Shown: one piece after another, positions 12,174-22,524 of the stretch | How positions within the stretch are numbered: the first letter of the stretch is position 1 | Layout: the number at the start of each line of letters is the position of its first letter | From: Labia minor | Taxonomy: Eukaryota > Arthropoda > Insecta > Dermaptera > Spongiphoridae | Direction: 5' to 3' | Length of the DNA: 64,000 nt | Assembly: GCA_963082975.1 (NCBI GenBank) | Contig: OY720345.1 | Span: 8,086,491 to 8,150,490, forward strand | The notes under the pieces: generated by a model | What the model was told of the DNA's origin: nothing | Database searches by the model: none | Seen by the model: the letters and a program-made list of their open reading frames with translations, nothing else | Position numbers and translations under genes: made by a program

Positions 12174-13277
12174 ATGTTTAGAATTGGGGAAATGTTAAAA
12201 AATATTACAAAGGTAAATAATTTTAATTTAGAAATTATATTTCATAAATTTTCTAATGCAAAATTAACAACACAGTCGTTGGTTTATACTGAATATGGCG
12301 ATCCTGCTAAAGTGATCAAAATAGTTCAAGAGGAGATAAAACCGCCGGGATCGAATGAAGTGATAGTAAAAATGCTTGCAGCACCAATTAATCCGGCTGA
12401 TATTAATACAATTCAGGGTGTGTATCCGGTTAAGCCAACATTGCCATCGATCGGCGGTAATGAAGGTGTGGGAGAAATTATAGAAATTGGCTCTGAAGTT
12501 GATAATTTTCAAATTGGCAATAAAGTTATTCCAATGACAAATGCGCTTGGCACTTGGCGTACACATGCAACCTTTAAAACGAAAGATTTATTAAAAATAC
12601 CAAATGAGCTGGGAATTATTGAAGCAGCAACTTTGACTGTGAATCCATGTACTGCCTATCGAATGATAAAAGATTTTGTTCCATTAAAATCAGGAGATAC
12701 TGTTATACAAAACGGCGCAAATAGCAGTGTTGGCCAAAATGTTATTCAATTATGCAATCATTTTGGTATAAAATCTGTAAATATTGTTCGTGATAGAGCA
12801 GATATAAAAAATCTCAAATCATTCCTTATAAATCTTGGTGCAACTTATGTATTAACTGAAGCAGAATTGAAATCAACAAAGTTATTTAAAAGTGGTGAAT
12901 TACCGAAACCAAAACTCGCTCTTAATTGTGTAGGTGGCAAAAACGCCTTGGAAATTTTAAGACAACTGGATAAAAATGGTTTTATGATAACATACGGTGG
13001 AATGTCTCGTGAACCAATTTATGTGCCAACATCTGCATTAATTTTTAAAAATATTAATTTAAAAGGCTTCTGGATGACAAATTGGAATAAAATAAATTCA
13101 GGCAATGAAAAATATAATGAAATGATGAAAGATCTATTTCGTTTATATTTAAATAACGATTTAAAAGCACCAACATATAAACTTATTAATTTAGAAAATT
13201 ATCAAGAAGCACTTTTAAACACAATGTCTGTTCAAGGGTTTTCTGGTCATAAATATATTTTAGTTTTCGAGAATTAA
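12174..13277 (+). CDS. MECR: Mitochondrial enoyl-[ACP] reductase, intronless
   Basis: A single open frame of 367 residues, against 373 for human MECR. MECR is the NADPH-dependent trans-2-enoyl reductase that completes the chain-elongation cycle of mitochondrial fatty-acid synthesis, needed for lipoate. Residues 1-32 are basic and hydroxyl-rich, as in a mitochondrial presequence. The medium-chain reductase fold shows NTIQGVYP, whose Tyr84 aligns with the family's catalytic tyrosine, then GGNEGVGEIIEIGS, LGTWRTHA, NPCTAYRM, the nucleotide-binding NGANSSVGQ, VNIVRDR, LALNCVGGK, MITYGGM and GFWMTNW. The frame is open four codons upstream to a GTG (12162), but the first ATG is at 12174, so I start there. 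The gene diverges from CLCC1. No intron is seen, which is unusual among its neighbours. Confidence 0.95.
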   Translation: MFRIGEMLKNITKVNNFNLEIIFHKFSNAKLTTQSLVYTEYGDPAKVIKIVQEEIKPPGSNEVIVKMLAAPINPADINTIQGVYPVKPTLPSIGGNEGVGEIIEIGSEVDNFQIGNKVIPMTNALGTWRTHATFKTKDLLKIPNELGIIEAATLTVNPCTAYRMIKDFVPLKSGDTVIQNGANSSVGQNVIQLCNHFGIKSVNIVRDRADIKNLKSFLINLGATYVLTEAELKSTKLFKSGELPKPKLALNCVGGKNALEILRQLDKNGFMITYGGMSREPIYVPTSALIFKNINLKGFWMTNWNKINSGNEKYNEMMKDLFRLYLNNDLKAPTYKLINLENYQEALLNTMSVQGFSGHKYILVFEN

Positions 13278-13509
13278 TAGAAATTTCTTTTTATATTTGT
13301 AAAAAATGTTTATTTTTATTATTTAGTATTTAAATATATATGTAAAATACATATTTAATAAATTTATAATTATTTGGATTTTTAAAACTTGGGAAAAAAT
13401 GGTATTTTATTTTATATCATTCTCACCAAATAAATGCATTATTTTCTATTACGTATGTAATGTTATTTTTATTAAAATTAGTAAAATATTTTAATTATTA
13501 TGGAGATAA

Positions 13510-13690
13510 TGAAATAATAATAAACGTCCGCTTGGAAGACCAAGGACGCGGTGGGTGGACAAGTAGGAAGGGCCTTGAGAAAGATGGGAGAGGGTAGGGA
13601 TGGAGGAGGGTTCTGGCTCAGGATAGGGATACTTGGAGAAGTGTGGTTGCTGCAGCCAAGAACTTTCGAGTTCAGTAGAGCCACAGAGTT
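13510..13690 (+). pseudogene. LINE ORF2 C-terminal fragment
   Basis: It translates to RPLGRPRTRWVDKVGRAL followed by KMGEGRD and further on RDTWRSVVAAAKNFRV-like words in shifted frames. This is the basic C-terminal tail of insect LINE ORF2 proteins (GRPxxRWxD ... W). It is GC-richer than the surroundings, which marks it as an insertion. Clade not resolved. Confidence 0.7.
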
Positions 13691-14119
13691 AGATAGATAA
13701 TGAAATAATAATTTGATAATATTAAATTATTTTATATATATCCTTTTTTCAAGTTTTTAAATCTCAAGTTTGTCGGCTAGGAATGTAGCTTTTGCTTGAA
13801 GGTTGTCCACATTTATAGAATTCGTTACCGTTCCTTTTTTTTTTTGATCTTTATTCACACAAAAATATTTCAGTGATGATTTCATTATTTTATTTTCATT
13901 TACTAAGTTTCCAAACTTTTGGTTACTTCAAAATATATATAATTATTACGCCTCTCCTCTAATTTAATAAAGTTTTGGATGTTAAAAATATTTATTAATA
14001 AGAAAAAAAAAAAAAGTAATACATAATTTAAAATGAATGATAACTGCTAAATGGACTAAGACAAAATATTTATTATAAGCAAAATCTTAACGTATAAAAT
14101 TATTTATTTGAAAATGTAG

Positions 14120-14400
14120 AAAAATTTAAATACTTATAAGGTCCTGTAATCCCCAAAGATAATAAGATTCGAGAAGAATTTAAATTAAGGTTTTACTCAG
14201 ATAGCGACTGTTATTTTAAATTAAAGGGGCTTATTTCGTTAAAATTATCTAAGGGTATCAAAATTAAAAATATATAAAACACTATCGGTTGTATATGGTT
14301 GTGTGGCGTGGTCTTTGACTTTGGGATACAAAAATAGATATGGAGTATTTGAAAATATGGTTCTTCATAGCATTTAGTAAGCTTTATCCATAACGATAAT
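14120..14400 (+). pseudogene. LINE ORF2 fragment after the reverse transcriptase
   Basis: Readable as REEFKLRFYSDSDCYFKL, LSKGIKIKIYKTLS, VVYGCVAWSLTLGYKNR and YGVFENMVLHSI. These follow the typical LINE order (CYF.L ... LK..IYKTLI ... YG.E.W.LT ... VFE..(I/V)L). It is the region just upstream of the tail at 13510-13690, but the two pieces lie in the reverse of element order, so they are separate insertions or rearranged. The surrounding 13691-15425 is otherwise AT-rich and featureless. Confidence 0.65.
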
Positions 14401-15425
14401 TTTATTTTTTTCTAGGATCATTGGTAAGGTTAATTTCGTAATGTGGTAATGTGTTGTCAAGCTACAAGCGGTCGAAGAAAATTCATTCTATAATATTAAA
14501 AGAAACACCTGCTCCTTAAAATATTTTTGTTCAAATTCCCTTTAAAGTTTTCTGAAGATAAATTAAACAAACTTGTAGAACAAAAAGCTGAGGTTATTAG
14601 TCATTTAAGGGCAATAAAGATTTAATTTTTTTTGCATTTAATAATAAACTTTTTTGAAAATCTGATCCTATTCAGCTGGTTTACGGTATCCCAATAATAT
14701 AACATAATAAATAATTAATAAGACTATTGGTGTGTGTTTAAATATCAGTACAAAAATTTGGAAAGCCAAAGAGATCAAAAAGTGAATTAGAGATAAAAAT
14801 AAAAATTTTATTCTTAATCTCATTTTATTTCAACAGAAATAGCATATAAATATTAGAAAAAACATACAATATATAAATAATATGATTAAAAAAATTACTT
14901 TTTAAATTAAGCTTAATTTTAAAAAGGTATACAATTTATATATAATATAAATATTTATTAAATAAAAGATATGAATTAAATGATGAAAGTTTAATTAAAT
15001 AATTATAATTACTTAATTTATTTTTTATGAACTTAATAAATAATTTAAAAGACAAACAGTTCGAGATTTTTTAAATATTCACATTTTAAGGTCCCCTGAA
15101 TATGATTATCGTTTATTTTAAATAGAAGTTATTTATATGTTAAATGAAGAACTTGTTGGAATGAGAATGTTTATATATATATATTAACAATGCTAAGGTT
15201 ATTACATTGTTCAGTTTTATCGGCAGCATTAGGAAAAAATAACATTCAAAAGAGGAGGTTTTGAAATTAAATGATTAAATCATCACGCAACTCGTTGTAA
15301 ATGATATTAGAACTTACTAAAAGTAAAAACTATTTATACAAAAATTATTTGGAATATTAGTAAAATGATAAAATTTAGTAATTTCAATGCATACAAGAAA
15401 ATAATCAATAATATAAATATATATA

Positions 15426-15968
15426 CGAGGTGTGTCTAAAAAGTTCGGTGAATGGTATGATAAAAACAAAAAGAGAATGTTTATTGTAAATACCTTTTTT
15501 GTGTCCTTTTAAAATACTCTCCACTAGCCACGAACACACTTCTGACAACGTTCGTATAACGCTTGAAAACTGTTGGAGAAGTCTTGATATGGAATCGTTC
15601 TCAGCGTAGCCGTCACAACGTTCAGGCCGGTAATCCACAAGTAGGACACCAGAAAACATTGAACGTGTACGAGAGATGCTAACAAAAGATCGGCGATTGA
15701 CTCTGCGACTAATAGCCGAAGAATTGGGTATTAGCAAAGACGCAGTAAGTAGTGTTTTCCGGTGTCCTGAACGTTGTGACGGCTACTCTGAGAACGATTC
15801 CATATCAAGACTTCTCCAACAGTTTTCAAGCGATATACGAACGTTGTCAGAAGTGTGTTGTGGCTAGTGGAGAGTATTTTAAAAGGACACAATAAAGGTA
15901 TTTACAATTAACATTCTCTTTTTATGTTTTTATCATACCATTCACCGAACTTTTTAAGACACACCTTG
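15426..15968. mobile_element. Foldback mariner derivative
   Basis: The terminal inverted repeats (CGAGGTGTGTCTAAAAAGTT at 15426, complement ending at 15968) are flanked by TA on both sides, as for mariner. The inverted arms run about 200 bases inward and both derive from the 3' end of a mariner: each encodes the transposase C-terminus (FSN.FQ.LYERCQKC). The middle (15660-15750) is a piece of the N-terminal helix-turn-helix, readable as ENIERVREMLTKDRR and LIAEELGISKDAVSSVF. So one 3' end was duplicated in reverse and replaced the 5' end. The catalytic core is absent; it could only move if a transposase acts in trans. Confidence 0.85.
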
Positions 15969-16169
15969 TATATATTTTTTTCAGAGGCGCTACTTTATAA
16001 AAAGTAGCTTCCCAATTTAGATCCCGGAGGCTGGGTGGACTCATGTTTTTAATATAATGTCAAGTAATAAGAATATTAATTTTGGATTAATCGATATAAA
16101 TATCGATATCCGAGAGAATTCTATAGGACTAAATATAAAAAAGTATGAATCTGCCCCCTTTCACCTATA

Positions 16170-16582
16170 TATGAGCCGTATATTTTGAGAGTGGCTTAAC
16201 TCCGTTTTTCATTTTTTGCCGGTTACACTGGTTACAAATACAACTTCATGTTATTTATCAGTGAAGTATTTCAGGTTGTTTATATTCCAACCAAATACGA
16301 TAAATTTTTGACACATAAGTTTTCAGAATTAGTCCAATAAAACTAAACCGTGTATTTTGAAAGTGGCCTAACTCCATTCTTGATAAGAAAACGCAAATTA
16401 TTCACTTAATAATTGCCACTATTTTAATAGGAACTATAAATTTAACACCCTTAGATACACTTAAGCAGTATGACTTATTAGGATCCTATACGTATAACGT
16501 ATATTTTTAAATACATTGAAACGCAAGCCCTTAAATATCTCGATTTGAAGATAAAGCCACTTTCAAAATAATCAGCTCATAT
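16170..16582. repeat. MITE-like element with 30-bp inverted ends
   Basis: The left end (from 16170: ATGAGCCGTATATTTTGAGA then GTGGCTTAA) is matched in reverse by the right end (AAGCCACTTTCAAAATAATC then AGCTCAT). A second direct copy of the left-end motif lies inside at about 16350 (CCGTGTATTTTGAAAGTGG). No coding capacity is visible. Confidence 0.65.
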
Positions 16583-16776
16583 ATATATATATATTTAATT
16601 CATTAATTTTAAAGTAATTTAATAAAATGTAGTAAGAATAGAAATTGTTTTTTAAATTAATGTTTTCAGCTTTAGAAACTAATATTATAATACATTAAAA
16701 TTAATGATATTAATTATAATTGTTTTGTGAGCGATGAGAAGGATTTTAAATAGTAAATTGATGTGATTAATATATA

Positions 16777-17004
16777 CACTGAGGTGCAAAAAAAGTGGAA
16801 CGCTTAGAAAAATTTGATTTTTTCAAATAATTTTCAGGAAAAACATATATAGTGTTTTATTTAAACTTTTAATTAATTGTTACAAATATTTTAAAACATT
16901 TTTAGAGTGAAACAATTTTCAAAATTCTGATAGTCCAAACACTTACCAAAAATTATTTGAAAAAAATCAAATTTTTCTAAACGTTCCACTTTTTTTGCAC
17001 CTCA

Positions 17005-17007
<3 letters not shown>
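16777..17007. mobile_element. Tc1-like MITE, 231 bp
   Basis: Near-perfect inverted repeats of more than 50 bases: the left begins CACTGAGGTGCAAAAAAAGT, and the right is its complement ending CACCTCAGTA. TA flanks both ends. There is no coding frame. The AT microsatellite from 17005 onward abuts the right end. Confidence 0.8.
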
Positions 17008-17042
<35 letters not shown>

Positions 17043-17106
17043 TTTGGTGTGTTTATTCATTCATATTAAACCAGAGGTATTTTTTTATTAATTTATTATT
17101 AAAAAA

Positions 17107-20100
17107 TTATTCCTGATGTGCAGTTACGACCTGAAATAATAATAATAATAATAATAATTGATATATTTGAGAGAATTTTTGTTAAAATTTATAATTCTTA
17201 CTTGGTCAGCACTTTCAACTATTAGCATAATAGATCCAGCTGCTGCTGCTGCGGCCGCGGCAGCCGCTGCAGCATCAGCATTATTGGAATTACCAGGATT
17301 TCCAGATCTATTCATACATTCTATTTGATGAGAGTTCCAATCTCGCCTCTGACAAAAAGTTGAACAATATGGTGTCCTTCGGCATAATGAACATTCAGCA
17401 AATGCATCACGATTGCAATTTGCACACTGAAGATAAAAACAAAATAGAATAATTTAAAAGTTGAATAATTGTCAATTGTGTAAAAAATATAATTTTCAAA
17501 TTTTGTCTCAGATGAAATATATATTTTAGAATGAAACTATTAATTTATCATAAAGAGTGAATAATGACTTATTGTTTAATAAAATATAATTTAAATAGAA
17601 TTAAAAGTGAATCTATCTATCTCAAATGTTATTATATATATATATATATTGTAACATATAGGCATAAAAATGCCCTTTATAAACAAAATTTAGTGAAAAT
17701 AATAAATTTCACATATATAACAAACATCGACAGAAATGTGCTAAATTAGAGAATGAAAGACCTTTGTCATGACTTGAAAAATCCGTGAATTCCGAATTCC
17801 AAAGAATAAAAATAAACATTTAAATTAAATGAAAGTATTACTTTTAATCATACCTTTTTACTTTCACCGGCATCTGATGTTGGTTCTAAGCCAACCGTTT
17901 CTAGAGGATCCACAACCTGTACAGGAATACCTTCGCCCCTGGGTAAAATAAAACAATAAATAAATAAGTTGACCTGTGGCCAGGTCCGAACCGACCGACG
18001 GTTTGAAGTAAATTAATTTCCAGCTACAGAAACAATTTCAAATAATTTTAATATATCTATTAATGTAATAAAAAACATATAGGCATATAACATAAATATT
18101 TTTAATTTTATTTTATTTATAATATATGTATATATTTATATGTAAGACCAGGCTGTGACGTCATGAATGGCTGGATGACGTCATATAATTTTAAATCAAG
18201 AAAAAACTAATAAATATGATTTTCCCGAGGATAAAACCAATACAAAGTGCATGATTCGTGGTGATATATAAAAAAATCTCCTCATGTGAAATTTGGTGTG
18301 AAAATAACCCTTCCCTTCCAATCGTCGATCGCTAATACTACCACTTCCGGTTCACGGATTTGCACCAAAAGTTGATCAATTCATCCCACTGATGCATTAA
18401 GTAAATATACCAAATTTCATCAAAATCGGTTGAGCCGTTCAGGCTGTACACATCTATACGGACGGACAGACGGACAGACGGACGGACAGACATCATGCTA
18501 AAAATACTTTTTTCTGTTTAGAAAATGCATGATTCGTGGAGATATGTAAAAATCTCCACATGTGAAATTTGGTGTGAAAACAATACCTCCCTTACTATCG
18601 TCGGTCGGTAAAAATATATATAATAAATAATTCATTTTTTTAAAAATTTACTTAATTAATTTACCGTGTGCATGCATTTTGTGCCTCTACTCGTGCAACC
18701 ATCAATGCTTGTTGATGAGCCTCTTTTATTTCTTCAATCTCTTTTCGATGAAGATCTTTTAATTCTTCAACTGTTCTACGAAATTGGTATACCATTTGTT
18801 TAACCATTCTCTAAAAAATTGAAAATAAATTTTATCTATTAACATATATGATTTATCTTCTATATAATTGAAAATGTAATTTTGATTTGAAATTATCTCT
18901 TCGAAAGGTCTTCACAAAAAAAAAATAATACTTTGATATTTTAACACAACCTATCATTTGAATATTTAAGTTATGTTATAGAAGTATTTAAATTTAAATT
19001 TTCATTTATAGTAATTTTATGTGGGCTTTGGAAAGGTTCTTTTTTAAAAAAAGAAGATATATCATTGATTGGTTTATTTGTCTGATATAATATAATACGT
19101 ATACTTATATCTTTTAAATAAAAACTGTTTTTGTATAGTTTAAAGAAATGAATTAAACGGTTTTTCTTTATTTTTAATATTGAATTTCTTGGCTAATTCA
19201 AGTTATCATGGTATATATAGAAATTTAGTCTATAACCAAAATGAAGAAAAGCTTATAATTAAGGAAATATTTTTAACACAATTATATTATGATAATTAAT
19301 TTTCAAAATGAAATTAATTCATTTTAAATTTACAAACTCTTATAAAATACATATGTATATATTTCAAATGATATTGGCGTGAAATTTTGTTGAATTTGTT
19401 TTTCTTGTAATTTTCGAAATAAAAATATGCCCCAGTGCTCATCTTCAATTACATTAATGCCAAATTTCATTGCACTTCGTGATTTAGATTTGTATACAAA
19501 GTATTTAATATATTCATTTTCATAGCTATAATATATAAATCTTAATTTAATATTTTAAAAAAATAAATAAATAATATTTATTTTAAATTCACCGAATATA
19601 TTTAATTAGAATTAGTAAAATATTCTCAAGAGAATATGTTCACCAAAAAAGATTTTACCTCCTCAAGTCTTTTATAAATATCATCAGAAATTTGATTAGT
19701 TGTAGTTTGTAAATTGAAATCAGGCAATTCATTAACGGATTGTGTGGGTGAATCACTTGAAGGTACAACAGGTGAGGTGACCACCATTGTTGATTCAGAA
19801 ATGCGATATTGGCCACCACCGACTGATGTAGCCCAAGTCTCTTCACATTTAGTAATTCCCTCTATAAAAAAAAATTAATTAATTCATAATAATTTCTTTT
19901 TAAGAGAAAAATATAATAATTACCTCCACTACTATCTTCTCCATTACTTCCATCTTTCGGTGATACAAATTTATATTTTTTATTATTCATTATTTCTTCT
20001 AATGTTTCTTTACGTCTACGTCTTTTGTAGGGGGTAAAAAGTCGAATGGGTCCAGTCTAAAATTTAAATTTCAAATAGTAGATTGATGGTTAGATTTCAT

Positions 20101-22524
20101 TTAATATTTTTACTAATTTTTAATTTTTATATATCTATATTTTATTAATCATAAACAAGAATTGTCAAAAGAAAGTTTTAAAGGATAAAAAGTTAAAGTA
20201 GAGAAATATACCGCTGAATCATCATCACAACATGCAGAACATGTACAACTTGTTGCATGTGGCGTCAATATTCCTTCATCTATTAACGTTTGTAAGCTAC
20301 GGCCTCCAAATCTAAAATCAACAATTATTTTTTAATTTTTCCAAGATAAATTTTTATTTTATTATTTAATTTTAAATCCAAATTAAGAATATTATGATAT
20401 CTAGACAATATTATATCTATATAACGATTACTAATACAATAGTTTAGAAATTCTTATAAATACACGAGTAAACCAAGAATATCGTTATAAGAAGGATGAA
20501 TTTATGGATATGACGCCTGTTAAAAACTTCCGTTTTTGGCGCGATCGTATCATCGATCTAAATTTGAGATCAAAGTCAAAAATAACCAAAGAAAATAGAA
20601 CAAAAATCAAGAAAAAAACTCATTATTTTCAACTTCATTATAGTGAAGAAAAAAATTATAATACATAAAATAAGTATTTTTATGAAATTTATAGATTTAA
20701 CTGTAGGCACTCGTTGAAATATTTTAATTATTAAGTACAATTTTTTATTAAAGATAATCAGTGAAGTTTCAAGTAATTTCAAAAGTTTGTTCGGCTTAAT
20801 GGGTATTAATATATTCCTTGAGTAAGATAAAGACACCCGAAAGCACTTTAAACCGATTCTTGTAGGAGCTTAGGCACTTTTGTGAAATTTAGCATTGACT
20901 GAAAACTTAAATCAGTTAGAGGTTAGAGCAGCGGTTGGGGAACTTTTTTAATCATTACCTCAAAATACTTTTGTGTAAGTTGATATTACCCCATTTCCCC
21001 GGTTCCCCGACCGCTGGGCGCCAAATTTAGGGGGCGAAAAATTAGGGAAGCCAATTTGGAACAAAAGAAGAATTAATATTTAAAGTTAAACTGTATTTTG
21101 TGTAAGTCAATAAATATTATTTATACGCTTATTAAAATCTGTTAAACCTGTTTCGTTATTCGTCATTAATATTCTTTAAAAAAAAAATTAAATTAAATAT
21201 ATAAGAAAGGGGGCACTAATTTCTCAGTTGCCCCCAGGCGCAAGAACCTCACGGTACGCCACTGAGTCACATACATTATCTATAAATTTTGCTCCCATTG
21301 GTGCTTATTTAAAATTAAATTATGGTTAATTATCATTAAGGCCCATAGATTTTAACGAAAAGACTTTTTTAGTGTTACGGCGAATATTACAATTTTTTAA
21401 TTATTTAAATTATATTATCTGAATCACACTATTTGATGATATAGGTTGGGAAAATAATTACTTTTTTTTTGTGCAAGTGACTAAATCCATTTTTAAAATA
21501 AACATTTTCTTAATATTGTTTAACGACACAATGTAACAAATTCAATTATACATTTTGAAAGAAAATATAAACAAATTTCACAAAATCTAATTTATAAAAT
21601 AAAAATTAAATTTTACTAAACATATATACAATTAATATATATGTATATGTAAACTTTAAATGATTTATGAATTGTTATTTTAATACATTTCTTAAATCAC
21701 TAGGTACAATTAAATCTGACCATTCGGTATATTATGTATTTTTTTACCTAATACTCCTTTTCCAATCTTTACTTGATCCTCTACCACAAAGTGTTTCAAA
21801 TTCACTTGGTGTATACCAAGACTCGGAAAATTTTATACATCTTCCTCGTCCTCCTGAACCGAAACGACACTTGTGAAGTTCAGCATTAGTACTCTTTAAA
21901 ATAAAAACAAACAATAAATAAATAAATTAAAATATATTTAATTATTATATATATTTTAATACTTTGCATCGTATAGGTAAAACTGCCATATTTGCTGAAT
22001 CAGCCCATGATGAATTAAGTGAATTGGTGGGTGTTGTAATTGCAGTTTGATCTTCAATAGTTGCTCCATCACTTTGAATGACAATATGTGTTGCTTTAAT
22101 TTCACCATTTTGTGAACGAACCCAAGTTCTTAGTTGTTCTGAATCTTTATCATTCCTTGGATCACATATAAAACTATTTTCTACACATAAAACATGCGGT
22201 TTAAATCCAGATGCGCTTTGTATCTATAGTGTAACATTGTTAAAAGAATAGATTATTATTTTATTTTAAAAATGCCATGAAATTATTAAATGATCATGTG
22301 ATTGACATGACCCTTACTTGAAGTTGATCAGGTGTAATAACATTAAATGTGGTAGTCCCTCCTGAGACTCCAATAAGTGAGCTCACTGGTAAGGATACTG
22401 GAACAGATGAAACAGATGCAACTGGGACTGCTGTAACATTTGTCACTGTAGTTCCATGTTGTACATCGGGTTCATTCGCCAAAGGATCGGATATGTCCGG
22501 CATTACATTTGATTCTTCTTCCAT
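17107..22524 (-). CDS. DEAF1: DEAF1 paralog a: SAND + MYND transcription factor
   Basis: Ten coding exons join in phase (22524-22318, 22223-21963, 21893-21748, 20311-20212, 20056-19924, 19861-19659, 18810-18665, 17938-17854, 17426-17202, 17130-17107) into about 509 residues; human and fly DEAF1 are about 565-576. The SAND DNA-binding domain spans exons 3-4 with [13 protein letters not shown], the hallmark KDWKRSIR and [13 protein letters not shown] basic nuclear signal, PYKRRRRKE, follows in exon 5. Exon 7 is a coiled-coil-like helix. Exon 9 is the MYND zinc finger (CANC, CSLC, YCSTFC, HQIEC, all eight ligands). DEAF-1 is a nuclear factor binding TTCG motifs. A 12-alanine run follows the MYND finger, absent from paralog b. 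The start has an ideal GCCGCCATGG context. Confidence 0.93.
17966..18609 (-). repeat. Family B element (DINE-1-like) in DEAF1a intron 7
   Basis: On the minus strand it starts ACCGACCGACGATAGTAAGG at 18609 and contains TTTCACATGTGGAGATTTTT, a GTCCGTC/GTCTGTCC microsatellite (18462-18492) and GATGAAATTTGGTATATTTA. The set-back inverted repeat CGTCGGTCGGT precedes the terminal stem-loop GACCTG-GCCA-CAGGTC (17971-17986). Two further copies are at 37981 and 46767. Confidence 0.85.
20929..21016. repeat. Tiny hAT-type inverted-repeat remnant in a DEAF1a intron
   Basis: CAGCGGTTGGGGAAC at 20929 is mirrored by GTTCCCCGACCGCTG ending at 21016, with one mismatch over 15 bases. The same terminal word, GGTTCCCCGACCGCTG, occurs alone near 649-664. 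Just downstream, CGGTACGCCACTG near 21254 looks like the end of another hAT-type element with no partner visible. Confidence 0.55.
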
